The position numbers were made by a program, and so were the translations under genes. Under the pieces are notes generated by a model. The model saw nothing but the letters and a program-made list of their open reading frames with translations, did no database searches and had not been told where the DNA came from. A stretch of 15,738 nucleotides of DNA from Rickettsia typhi (GTDB lineage Bacteria; Pseudomonadota; Gammaproteobacteria; Burkholderiales; Burkholderiaceae_C): contig CALPPP020000012.1 in NCBI GenBank assembly GCA_943325485.2, forward strand, positions 1 through 15,738, read 5' to 3'. This document shows positions 5,502 through 15,298 of the stretch, one piece after another. Within the stretch, counting starts at the first letter, position 1, and the number at the start of each line of letters is the position of its first letter.

Positions 5502-6878
5502 ATGAATTTCTCAACTTGGCTTTGGCCTATTCGACGACGCTTAGCGGGTATGTTCAATTTGAACGATGGCCGTTGGGGCAGAGGCGATGACGCCAATCCG
5601 CAAAACAACGGTTCAACACCGCCTCCAGAGGGCCCTCAGCCGCCCCCCGCTGACGATGGCAAACGCCCGCGTCCCTCTGCGTCTAATGGGCCGCCCGATT
5701 TGGATGAACTTTGGCGAGAACTCAACCGCAAATTGAATAAATTTTTGGGACAAAACCGCGGAGGTGGCAACCAGCCACCCGGCGGCGGTGGCGGTGGTGG
5801 ATTTAGCCCCGATTTCAAGCAAGCCCGAGGCTTGCTTGGCTTGGTTGCAGGTGTCGTGGTCTTGATTTGGTTGGCTACAGGTTTCTTCATTGTCCAAGAG
5901 GGTCAGCAAGCCGTTATCACCCAATTTGGGCGCTACCACAGCACAGCAGGTGCAGGTTTCAATTGGCGCGCACCTTTTCCTATTCAACGTCACGAAGTGG
6001 TGTTTGTCACCCAAATTCGTTCGCTCGATGTTGGGCGCGACACCATCATCAAGGCCACTGGTTTGCGTGAGTCAGCGATGTTGACCGAAGATGAAAACAT
6101 CGTTGAAATCAAGTTCGCGGTTCAGTACCGGTTGACTGATGCAAGAGCTTATTTGTTCGAAAGCAAAAACCCTACAGATGCTGTCATGCAAGCAGCTGAA
6201 ACTGCGGTGCGTGAAGTGGTGGGCAAAATGCGCATGGATGCCGCATTGTCTGAAGACCGTGAGCAAATCGCTCCGCGTGTGCGCAAAATCATGCAAGGCA
6301 TTTTGGACCAGTACAACGTGGGTATCGAGGTGGTCGGTATCAACTTGCAACAAGGCGGTGTGCGACCTCCCGAGCAAGTTCAGGCGGCTTTTGACGATGT
6401 GCTCAAAGCCGGTCAAGAGCGCGAACGTGCAAAAAATGAAGCCGAGGCTTATGCCAACGATGTGATTCCTCGTGCCGTGGGCTCTGCTTCACGCCTCAAG
6501 CAAGAGGCCGACGCCTACAAGTCCCGTATCGTGGCGCAGGCCCAAGGTGATGCGCAGCGCTTCAAGTCCTTGTACTCGGAATACCAAAAAGCGCCCCAAG
6601 TCACGCGCGATCGCTTGTACATCAATGCCATGCAAGAGATCTACAGCAGCGTAACCAAGGTGTTGGTGGAGTCCAAGCAGGGTTCCAATATGTTGTATCT
6701 GCCGCTGGACAAAATCATGCAACTCAGCGGCACACCTGCCACTGCTGCGGCCAACGCTGCTGTAAACCCTAGCAATACCCTCGAGGGCAATGGATCGGTT
6801 CCCAGTCCCGTCCTGCCTTCTTCCTCCTCCGATAGCCGTGGTCGTGACAGCCGTCAACGCGACCGCGATTTGCGATGA
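5502..6878 (+). CDS. hflK: HflK, subunit of the FtsH-regulating HflKC complex
   Basis: The 458-residue protein has a Pro/Gly-rich cytoplasmic N-terminus (about residues 30-105, with a glycine run at 94-100), one membrane segment (about 111-131), then an SPFH/band-7 domain starting at VQEGQQAVITQFG. Key stretches are LTEDENIVEIKFAVQYR, RMDAALSEDRE, and a coiled part with ERERAKNEAEAYANDVIPRA. HflK and HflC form a cage around FtsH in the inner membrane and limit its access to membrane-protein substrates. The tail after LYLPLDKIMQ is low complexity, rich in Ala, Ser and Arg. The ATG at 5502 gives a basic leader; an alternative ATG at 5550 (MFNLNDGRWGRGDD) would start right at a segment I consider conserved, and neither has a good Shine-Dalgarno. 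hflC follows after 10 bases. Confidence 0.95.
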   Translation: MNFSTWLWPIRRRLAGMFNLNDGRWGRGDDANPQNNGSTPPPEGPQPPPADDGKRPRPSASNGPPDLDELWRELNRKLNKFLGQNRGGGNQPPGGGGGGGFSPDFKQARGLLGLVAGVVVLIWLATGFFIVQEGQQAVITQFGRYHSTAGAGFNWRAPFPIQRHEVVFVTQIRSLDVGRDTIIKATGLRESAMLTEDENIVEIKFAVQYRLTDARAYLFESKNPTDAVMQAAETAVREVVGKMRMDAALSEDREQIAPRVRKIMQGILDQYNVGIEVVGINLQQGGVRPPEQVQAAFDDVLKAGQERERAKNEAEAYANDVIPRAVGSASRLKQEADAYKSRIVAQAQGDAQRFKSLYSEYQKAPQVTRDRLYINAMQEIYSSVTKVLVESKQGSNMLYLPLDKIMQLSGTPATAAANAAVNPSNTLEGNGSVPSPVLPSSSSDSRGRDSRQRDRDLR

Positions 6879-6888
6879 ATTGCCAGCC

Positions 6889-7791
6889 ATGAACAAACTA
6901 GGTCTTTACATTTCTTCCGCCATGCTTGGGTTGCTGCTGCTGAGCTCAACGATTTTTGTGGTCGATCAGCGCCAATTTGGTGTGGTGTATTCATTGGGTC
7001 AGATCAAAAAAGTCATCACCGAACCGGGCCTGAATTTTAAATTGCCGCCCCCTTTCCAAAACGTCAATTTCATCGACAAGCGTTTGTTGACATTGGATAA
7101 CGTGGACTCTGAACCCATGCTCACAGCCGAGAAGCAACGCATGGTGATCGACTGGTATGTGCGTTGGCGCATTTCCGACCCCTCGCAGTACATCCGTAAC
7201 GTGGGTTTGGATGAAAAAGCCGGCGCGCAGCAACTCACCCGTGTGGTGCGCAATGCTTTTCAAGAAGAAATCAATAAGCGAACAGTGAAAGACTTGCTGT
7301 CACTCAAGCGTGAAGCCTTGATGGTGGACGTCAAGCGCGAAGTACTTGAGATTGTCAAAGGTGAAAAGCCATGGGGTATTGATGTGGTTGACGTTCGCAT
7401 CACCCGTGCCGATTATGTAGACACCATCACCGAGTCGGTTTATCGCCGAATGGAGGCCGAGCGTAAACGTGTGGCCAATGAATTGCGATCAACCGGTGGC
7501 GCTGAAGGCGAAAAAATCCGTGCGGATGCCGATCGCCAACGTGAAGTCACTTTGGCCAATGCTTACCGAGATGCCCAAAAAATCAAGGGCGAGGGAGACG
7601 CTGAAGCCGCACGTTTGTATGCCGATGCATTTGGCAAAGACCCTCAGTTTGCGCAGTTCTACCAAAGCATAGAAGCGTACAAAGCCAGCTTCAATAAAAA
7701 ATCGGATGTGATGGTTTTAGACCCTAGCACCGATTTCTTCAAAGCCATGCGCGGTAGCGGCGCTGCCAACGCTGGCGCTGCTAAAAAATAA
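6889..7791 (+). CDS. hflC: HflC, subunit of the FtsH-regulating HflKC complex
   Basis: The 300-residue protein starts MNKLGLY with one membrane anchor (about residues 5-24), then an SPFH domain from VVDQRQFGVVYSLGQ onward, including GLNFKLPPPFQNV, TAEKQRMVIDWYVRWRI, GIDVVDVRITRADY and a charged helix with GEGDAEAARLYADAFG. It pairs with HflK to enclose FtsH. The start at 6889 is chosen because it gives the standard N-terminus; an upstream in-frame ATG at 6790 would overlap the end of hflK by 89 bases and add non-homologous sequence. The 10-base gap after the hflK stop suggests translational coupling. The tail ends in a short Gly/Ala/Lys-rich stretch. Length is somewhat below E. coli HflC (334). 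Confidence 0.96.
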   Translation: MNKLGLYISSAMLGLLLLSSTIFVVDQRQFGVVYSLGQIKKVITEPGLNFKLPPPFQNVNFIDKRLLTLDNVDSEPMLTAEKQRMVIDWYVRWRISDPSQYIRNVGLDEKAGAQQLTRVVRNAFQEEINKRTVKDLLSLKREALMVDVKREVLEIVKGEKPWGIDVVDVRITRADYVDTITESVYRRMEAERKRVANELRSTGGAEGEKIRADADRQREVTLANAYRDAQKIKGEGDAEAARLYADAFGKDPQFAQFYQSIEAYKASFNKKSDVMVLDPSTDFFKAMRGSGAANAGAAKK

Positions 7792-7805
7792 GCCGTTCTG
7801 CTGCG

Positions 7806-7994
7806 ATGGACAGCCACACCCTGTGGGTTGCTTTGGCCTTGGTGCTCATCATCGAGGGCTTGTTTCCCTTCGCCTCACCGCAGGCCTGGAAGCGTGCATT
7901 TTTGGCCCTGATGCAAATGGACGATGGGCAGGTTAGATTTATTGGATTGAGTTGCATTGTGGCGGGCATGCTGCTGCTTTGGTGGCTACTCTAG
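7806..7994 (+). CDS. yjeT: DUF2065 small membrane protein (YjeT-like)
   Basis: The 62-residue protein has two predicted membrane helices (about 4-22 and 43-61) separated by a loop with FPFASPQAWKRAFLALMQMDDGQVRFIGL. This matches the DUF2065 family, represented in E. coli by yjeT, which also lies between hflC and purA. Its function is not known; constant position after hflC suggests a link to the HflKC-FtsH complex or simply co-expression. It begins 14 bases after the hflC stop. It is the smallest gene I annotate in full, and position plus sequence make it convincing. Confidence 0.88.
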   Translation: MDSHTLWVALALVLIIEGLFPFASPQAWKRAFLALMQMDDGQVRFIGLSCIVAGMLLLWWLL

Positions 7995-8008
7995 TGTCCC
8001 AGTAGAAT
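7979..8008 (+). promoter_or_regulatory. Weak candidate promoter before hisZ
   Basis: TTGGTG (7979-7984) and TAGAAT (8003-8008) with an 18-base spacer. The -10 matches 5 of 6, but the -35 only 3 of 6. It overlaps the end of the DUF2065 gene and could start transcription near 8015, about 19 bases before the hisZ ATG. A T7 run at 8011-8017 follows without a stem. Confidence 0.27.
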
Positions 8009-8033
8009 CCTTTTTTTAACAGCTATCCCCCTC

Positions 8034-10576
<2,543 letters not shown>

Positions 10577-10598
10577 TCGTTCTCAAGAAAGTGCAACC

Positions 10599-11123
10599 AT
10601 GTTGACTGAAGACGGCAAGCATCTGTATGTGTCTTATGACGAGTACCACAACCTCCTTGAGAAACTTGCCATCAAGATTCACCAATCTGGCTGGGAGTTC
10701 GACACGATTTTGTGCTTGGCCCGAGGCGGTATGCGCCCAGGTGACGTACTTTCACGTATTTTTGACAAGCCCTTGGCCATCATGTCCACCAGTTCCTACC
10801 GCTCTGAGGGGGGAACTGTTCAGGGTCATTTAGATATTGCGCGCTACATCACCACTCCCAAAGGTGAAATCGCTGGTCGTGTGTTGTTGGTCGATGATTT
10901 GGCCGATTCTGGCCATACCTTGAACGCTGTCATCGATATGCTTCGCAACAATTATTCGCCCATTACAGAGTTGCGCAGTGCGGTAATTTGGACCAAGGGC
11001 GTGTCCAGTTTTACCCCTGATTTTTCAGTGGAGTACTTGCCCACCAACCCTTGGATTCACCAGCCTTTTGAGGCTTATGACACCACGCGGCCAGAAAAAT
11101 TGCTGGAGAAATGGCGGGTCTAA
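10599..11123 (+). CDS. Purine-type phosphoribosyltransferase
   Basis: The 174-residue protein is a type I phosphoribosyltransferase: the core has LARGGMRPGDVLSR (40-53) and the PRPP-binding loop VLLVDDLADSGHTL (95-108) with two acidic residues before it. It most resembles the hypoxanthine/xanthine-guanine group, which salvages purine bases with PRPP, but substrate cannot be fixed from motifs alone. It follows purA, as in many Burkholderiales, which supports a purine role. The ATG at 10599 gives MLTEDGKHLYVSYDEY; an earlier in-frame ATG at 10536 would overlap purA by 41 bases. An AAGAAAG about 8 bases upstream may serve as ribosome binding site. metC starts 3 bases after its stop, so the two are very likely translated from one message. 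Confidence 0.85.
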   Translation: MLTEDGKHLYVSYDEYHNLLEKLAIKIHQSGWEFDTILCLARGGMRPGDVLSRIFDKPLAIMSTSSYRSEGGTVQGHLDIARYITTPKGEIAGRVLLVDDLADSGHTLNAVIDMLRNNYSPITELRSAVIWTKGVSSFTPDFSVEYLPTNPWIHQPFEAYDTTRPEKLLEKWRV

Positions 11124-11126
11124 GGC

Positions 11127-12362
11127 ATGAAGCCAGTCACTTCGCTGATCCACCACGATTACCAAGCACCGAAAGATTTTGCTTCGCCGCAGATCGCGGT
11201 TCATAAAGCTTCTACGGTTATTTTCCCCAATGTTCAAGCCATGCGAGAGCGCACTTGGCTTGATAAAAAGGGCTACACCTATGGCCTTCATGGGACACCC
11301 ACGACGTTTACCTTAGAAGAGCGTATTTGCCATCTAGAGGGCGCTCAACACGCCGTCTTGGTACCAAGTGGTCTTGCTGCGATCTCTTTGGCCAACATTG
11401 CTTTGCTTAAACATGGGGACGAAGTTTTATTGCCTGACAACGTCTATGGCCCTCACAAAACATTTGCCGATGGGGAGTTAAAGCAATGGGGCATCAGCTA
11501 CCAACTTTATAACCCGATGGATCTTGCCGATCTCTCCTCGCGCATCACGTCTCAAACCCGTTTGGTCTGGATAGAAGCGGCAGGGTCGGTAACGCTAGAG
11601 TTTCCCGATGTGCTTGAAATGGTTCGTTTGGCGCGTAGCAAGGGCGTGCTAACAGCGCTTGACAACACTTGGGGTGCAGGTTTGGCGTTTGCCCCCTTTG
11701 ATCTTGCGCCTGCACTTGGCGCAAAATCATTAGGCGTAGACATCAGCGTTCACGCCTTGACCAAATTCCCCAGTGGTGGTGGTGATGTGTTGATGGGCAG
11801 CGTCACCACATGCGATGACCATTTGGCTAAGTTGCTCAAACTCAGCCATATGCGATTAGGCCTTGGTGTGGGTGCGAATGACGCTGAATTGGTGTTGCGT
11901 TCTTTGCCAAGCATGGAATTACGTTACCGGCAACAAGATGCAACGGCCAGGGCGTTGGCTGCTTGGTCCTTGCAGCAGTCTGCATTTGCACAGGTGCTGC
12001 ACCCAGCTGTGGTGGGTTCGCCTGGCCATGCGAACTGGCGTCGTCTGTGTGCTGGCGATTTGCCCGCACCAGGACCCGTTCATTCTGCAGGATTGGCGGC
12101 GGCTTTGCTGGGCTTGCGGTTGAATCCAGCGATCAGTCAAACGCAACTCGATACCTTTTGTGATGCACTGCGGCTGTTCAAATTGGGTTTTAGCTGGGGT
12201 GGCCCCATGAGCTTGGTGGTTCCCTACCATTTGCGTGAGTTGCGCATGATGTCTAACGAAGCTTTGTTAGAAGGCGGCTTTGTGCGTTTATCCGTTGGCT
12301 TGGAGGCTGTCGAGGACTTGATTGACGATATGTCACAGGCGCTCATCAAAGCCGGCCTCTAA
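11127..12362 (+). CDS. metC: Cystathionine beta-lyase (Cys/Met metabolism PLP enzyme)
   Basis: The 411-residue protein is a fold-type I PLP enzyme of the trans-sulfuration family. The PLP lysine is K213 in VHALTKFPSGGGD, with D179 in TALDNTWG and the glycine-containing PSGLAAISLA (80-89) as cofactor contacts. Cystathionine beta-lyase splits cystathionine to homocysteine, pyruvate and ammonia in methionine synthesis. The family motif that usually supplies an arginine to the PLP phosphate (YGRRGT in E. coli MetC) reads YGLHGT here at 52-57. Family membership is firm; exact activity (beta- or gamma-lyase) is less so. It lies 3 bases after the phosphoribosyltransferase, the last gene of the rightward run, and its TAA overlaps the stop of mnmH on the other strand by three bases within a CTAA. 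Confidence 0.88.
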   Translation: MKPVTSLIHHDYQAPKDFASPQIAVHKASTVIFPNVQAMRERTWLDKKGYTYGLHGTPTTFTLEERICHLEGAQHAVLVPSGLAAISLANIALLKHGDEVLLPDNVYGPHKTFADGELKQWGISYQLYNPMDLADLSSRITSQTRLVWIEAAGSVTLEFPDVLEMVRLARSKGVLTALDNTWGAGLAFAPFDLAPALGAKSLGVDISVHALTKFPSGGGDVLMGSVTTCDDHLAKLLKLSHMRLGLGVGANDAELVLRSLPSMELRYRQQDATARALAAWSLQQSAFAQVLHPAVVGSPGHANWRRLCAGDLPAPGPVHSAGLAAALLGLRLNPAISQTQLDTFCDALRLFKLGFSWGGPMSLVVPYHLRELRMMSNEALLEGGFVRLSVGLEAVEDLIDDMSQALIKAGL

Positions 12363-13429
12363 TCTGTCTGCGCGATCAACTGCTTGGCCAATGCTTGCAG
12401 CGATGCTTCATGATGGTCTTTTAACTCCACCTTAAAGGCATCCGGCCAGCAGCGAAAATTGCGCTCAACAGACCGCGCATAGGTGGGGTCATAGTGGTGC
12501 AATAACAATTCCTGTACCACTTGGCGAATATGACCAGCACGAACAAGTTCCTGCCATTTTTCAATAACGGTTTTTCCTCGTGCTTCGATCAGGGTTGTTA
12601 GCCTTTCGCAAAACTGCCCAGGTTGTTGAACAAAGAATGCATAGTCCTCCATCAACAGTTCCACTCTTGCTGGCAATGGCAATGACAAGTCGATACATGC
12701 GCTTGCTCGCATGGTCTCCATGAGCGTTTCGGGAACGCTGACATTGCCCACTTTTTTGCTTTCTGCTTCAACATAGACCACTTTGTTTGGATCAAACTGA
12801 CGAAGCATGTTCCAAATGCGCATATCAAATTGTTTTTGACTGGGTTGAGCCTGTCCTGGAACGCGGCCTAACACTGAACTGCGGTGCACTGCCAGCGCTT
12901 CAAGGTCTAGAACTTGCGCACCTTCAGCGGCCAAGGCATGAAGGAGGCGGGTTTTTCCTGAACCAGTGGGACCAGTGATGACCTTAAATTGAAGGCTCAA
13001 AGCCAATTGACTGGTGTGCTGAACAACGGCCGCACGAAAGGCTTTGTAGCCGCCTTCGATGACATTGACTTTGAAGCCTATTTGTCCCAACACCAAGGCC
13101 AAAGAGCCACTGCGTTTGCCGCCTCGCCAGCAGTAAACCAATGGGCGCCAGGTTTTTGGTAAGCCCATGACATGATTTTCAATATGCCTTGCGATATTGG
13201 CGGCCACCAAGGATGCACCAAGCTTGTTGGCCTCGAAGGCGCCTACTTGTTTGTAAAGTGTGCCCACCTTGGTGCGTTCCTCATTGGTCAGAGAAGGCCA
13301 ATTCAGCGCCAAGGGCAAATGGTCTAGCTTGAACTCATCTTCGCTGCGAGCATCAATGATGCAACTCAAGCGCTCACGCTGCGCCATCAAAGTCATGGCC
13401 TCTTGTGCACTCACAAGTTCAACAGGCAT
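12359..13429 (-). CDS. mnmH: tRNA 2-selenouridine synthase MnmH (SelU)
   Basis: The 356-residue protein has an N-terminal rhodanese domain with the likely catalytic C100 in VYCWRGGKRSG and a C-terminal ATPase-like domain with P-loop GPTGSGKT (153-160). This two-domain layout is diagnostic: the enzyme replaces sulfur by selenium at the wobble uridine of some tRNAs, via a geranylated intermediate, using selenophosphate. E. coli SelU has 364 residues. A selenophosphate synthase (selD) is implied but not in the window. The ATG at 13429 shares its A with the TGA stop of the upstream esterase (TGATG), so translation is probably coupled; an in-frame upstream start at 13456 would add nine unlike residues. 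It is leftward and meets metC tail to tail with overlapping stops. Confidence 0.94.
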   Translation of the reverse strand: MPVELVSAQEAMTLMAQRERLSCIIDARSEDEFKLDHLPLALNWPSLTNEERTKVGTLYKQVGAFEANKLGASLVAANIARHIENHVMGLPKTWRPLVYCWRGGKRSGSLALVLGQIGFKVNVIEGGYKAFRAAVVQHTSQLALSLQFKVITGPTGSGKTRLLHALAAEGAQVLDLEALAVHRSSVLGRVPGQAQPSQKQFDMRIWNMLRQFDPNKVVYVEAESKKVGNVSVPETLMETMRASACIDLSLPLPARVELLMEDYAFFVQQPGQFCERLTTLIEARGKTVIEKWQELVRAGHIRQVVQELLLHHYDPTYARSVERNFRCWPDAFKVELKDHHEASLQALAKQLIAQTD

Positions 13430-14070
13430 CAGAGCAATTTCTTCAATACTGGCCACACATTGGCAAGCATTCGTGGGTGTGCGGCGGCGTTAGGGTGAAT
13501 ACGGTCCGCTTGAAACCACTCTGCGGCATTGGGTGCATCCGCAATGCCTTTCAGTAAGAAAGGAACCACGGCTGTTTTATGGGTCTTGCTCAAACGGATA
13601 AACAGTTGTGAAAACTGTGCAGCGTAATCTGCTCCATAGTTAGGTGGAACTTGCATACCGACCAACAGCACTTTGGCGCCCATTGCTTGACATGCTTTGA
13701 TCATCTCTTGCAAATTGTCCTCGGTCATCTTCATTGAAAACCCGCGCAATGCATCATTGGCGCCAAGTTCAATGATGACAATGCCAGGTTGGTGTTGTTG
13801 GAGCAGCGCTGGTAACCGAGAGCGACCGCCTGAGGTGGTGTCACCGCTGATGCTGGCGTTGATCACACGCCAACTTGACTTTTCTTGGACCAATTGCTGA
13901 GCCAGCAAAGCCACCCAACCGCTGCCCCGTGGCAAGCCATATTCGGCACTCAGGGAGTCGCCAACCACCAAGAGTGAACGTTCCTTTGCAAATGCCAAAG
14001 GCGCAAATACACCTTGCGTCAGCAAGCCCAAGGCCAGCAAGTTAAAGTAACGTCGTCTCCACAATGCCAC
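13429..14070 (-). CDS. tesA: Secreted SGNH-family arylesterase / TesA-like lipase
   Basis: The 213-residue precursor begins with a basic, hydrophobic signal peptide and a likely cleavage site after AFA at residue 28, so the mature enzyme is periplasmic. SGNH blocks are all present: GDSLSAEYG (37-45, nucleophile S39), SISGDTTSGG (73-82), GANDALRG (103-110) and DRIHPN (189-194) giving D189 and H192. E. coli TesA has thioesterase, protease and arylesterase activities; the natural substrate here is unknown. The start is GTG at 14070, supported by GGAGG 9 bases upstream. It is head to head with a YbbA-type ATPase gene, as tesA and ybbA are in E. coli, and its stop overlaps the start of mnmH by one base. 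Confidence 0.9.
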   Translation of the reverse strand: MALWRRRYFNLLALGLLTQGVFAPLAFAKERSLLVVGDSLSAEYGLPRGSGWVALLAQQLVQEKSSWRVINASISGDTTSGGRSRLPALLQQHQPGIVIIELGANDALRGFSMKMTEDNLQEMIKACQAMGAKVLLVGMQVPPNYGADYAAQFSQLFIRLSKTHKTAVVPFLLKGIADAPNAAEWFQADRIHPNAAAHPRMLANVWPVLKKLL

Positions 14071-14075
14071 TGCGT

Positions 14076-14753
14076 ATGTCCTCCAGCCTGATTGCCGTCT
14101 CTCATGTCTACAAATCTGTCACAGATGCCACTGGCACCCTCGACATTCTCCGCGATATCGATTTTTCTTTAAACGCTCGACAAACCTTGGCCATTGTGGG
14201 CGCTTCTGGCTCGGGCAAAAGTACTTTGCTGGCCATCATGGCGGGCTTAGATACCCCCACCCAAGGAACGGTGCATATTGCGGGACAAGATCTGTTTGTC
14301 TTGAATGAAGACCAGCGCGCTGCATTGCGGGCCAAGCACATCGGTTTTGTCTTTCAAAGTTTCCAATTATTGGCACCCCTGACCGCCCTTGAAAACGTCA
14401 TGCTACCGCTGGAGTTGTCGGGTCATCCCAGCCCAAAACCAGTGGCCAAAGAAATGCTTGCGCGTGTGGGCCTCTCAGAACGTCTCAACCACTATCCCAA
14501 AGTCATGAGCGGAGGAGAGCAGCAGCGTGTGGCCTTGGCACGGGCTTTTGTGGTCAAACCCGATGTGTTGCTGGCCGATGAGCCCACAGGAAGCTTGGAC
14601 CATGCCACAGGCGAGAAAGTGATGGCGCTGATGTTGGACCTCAACCATGAGTTGGGAACGACCTTGGTATTGGTCACCCACGATGTCGCTTTGAGTCAGC
14701 GCTGCGATCAGCGCCTTTTGATAGAGGCCGGACAAGCACAGCTGATCCGTTAA
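14076..14753 (+). CDS. ybbA: ABC transporter ATP-binding protein, YbbA/LolD type
   Basis: The 225-residue protein (from the ATG at 14076) has all ATPase motifs: Walker A GASGSGKST, Q-loop FVFQSFQLL, signature MSGGEQQR, Walker B DVLLADEPTGSLD and the H-loop VTHDVA. It resembles E. coli YbbA, which lies divergent from tesA and is followed by the permease gene ybbP. Here no permease follows: smpB comes next on the other strand with no gap. The ATPase must therefore find a permease encoded elsewhere. An ATG at 14064 in the same frame would add four residues and overlap the esterase gene; I prefer 14076 because the distance to the first conserved residues fits YbbA. Neither start has a Shine-Dalgarno. 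Role is inferred: probably lipoprotein or lipid-related export (MacB/LolD group), substrate unknown. Confidence 0.87.
   Translation: MSSSLIAVSHVYKSVTDATGTLDILRDIDFSLNARQTLAIVGASGSGKSTLLAIMAGLDTPTQGTVHIAGQDLFVLNEDQRAALRAKHIGFVFQSFQLLAPLTALENVMLPLELSGHPSPKPVAKEMLARVGLSERLNHYPKVMSGGEQQRVALARAFVVKPDVLLADEPTGSLDHATGEKVMALMLDLNHELGTTLVLVTHDVALSQRCDQRLLIEAGQAQLIR
14080..14084 (-). promoter_or_regulatory. Shine-Dalgarno GGAGG that sets the GTG start of the esterase
   Basis: On the minus strand GGAGG lies 9 bases before the GTG at 14070. The same bases encode the first residues of the opposite ABC ATPase gene, so this translation signal lies inside a coding sequence. Confidence 0.7.
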
Positions 14754-15227
14754 TCAGCGGGTACGGCTCTTCATTGCACGTTCAACTTCGCGCTTGCCTT
14801 CGCGGTCTTTGATGGTGTCGCGTTTGTCATGTTCTGCCTTGCCTTTGGCCAAGGCAATCTCACATTTGATGCGTCCATTTTTCCAATGTAAATTCAGCGG
14901 CACCAAGGTATAGCCCTTTTGCTCCACCTTGCCGATCAAGCGACGAATTTCATCTTTGTGTAGCAGCAGTTTGCGTGAGCGTACTGCGTCGGGGTTGACG
15001 TGGGTAGAGGCGGTTTTCAGCGGGTTGATTTGGCAGCCGATGACATACATCTCACCGCTACGAATGACCACATAGCCATCGGTGAGTTGCACCTTGCCTT
15101 CACGTGCGGCTTTGACTTCCCAGCCTTCCAAGACCATTCCCGCCTCGAGACGTTCTTCGAAGAAGTAGTTGAAGGCCGCTTTTTTGTTGTCGGCAATACG
15201 GGCAGAAGCGTCGGTTTTGGTGGCCAT
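14754..15227 (-). CDS. smpB: SsrA-binding protein SmpB
   Basis: The 157-residue protein reads [20 protein letters not shown], then [20 protein letters not shown] and a basic tail with [21 protein letters not shown]. This is the SmpB oligonucleotide-binding barrel plus the C-terminal tail that enters the empty decoding site. SmpB brings tmRNA to stalled ribosomes. No tmRNA gene is visible in this window. The ATG at 15227 gives [14 protein letters not shown], the usual short leader; an upstream in-frame start at 15278 would add 17 unlike residues and use up most of the intergenic region. No Shine-Dalgarno is clear (the preceding bases are C-rich). Its TGA directly abuts the TAA of the convergent ATPase gene. 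It is divergent from ratA, a pairing also known in E. coli. Confidence 0.96.
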   Translation of the reverse strand: MATKTDASARIADNKKAAFNYFFEERLEAGMVLEGWEVKAAREGKVQLTDGYVVIRSGEMYVIGCQINPLKTASTHVNPDAVRSRKLLLHKDEIRRLIGKVEQKGYTLVPLNLHWKNGRIKCEIALAKGKAEHDKRDTIKDREGKREVERAMKSRTR

Positions 15228-15257
15228 AAGGGGGGAATGAGAGAAAGGCGAGGTCTT

Positions 15258-15263
15258 TACAAT
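15258..15263 (+). promoter_or_regulatory. Candidate -10 element for ratA
   Basis: TACAAT matches 5 of 6 consensus bases, 35 bases before the ratA ATG, within the 71-base smpB-ratA gap. No convincing -35 is found 16-18 bases upstream. On the opposite strand a TAGAAT at 15299-15294 could serve smpB but has only a weak -35 at a long spacing. Confidence 0.28.
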
Positions 15264-15273
15264 CGCCACAACC

Positions 15274-15284
15274 GCCAACTTGGC
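15274..15284. promoter_or_regulatory. 11-base palindrome between smpB and ratA, possible operator
   Basis: GCCAA, one C, TTGGC form a perfect inverted repeat. It lies just after the proposed ratA start of transcription and 14 bases before the ratA ATG. The place fits a repressor site, but the motif is short and could occur by chance. Confidence 0.28.
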
Positions 15285-15298
15285 AGAGCCCCCATTCT

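Noticed and set aside
5613..6014. Long open frames antisense to hflK
   Set aside because: They mirror the Pro/Gly-rich part of hflK, have no ribosome site or family likeness, and codon structure follows the hflK strand.
8003..8017. T7 run before hisZ as a terminator
   Set aside because: No stem precedes it; the nearest complementary bases pair only three deep.
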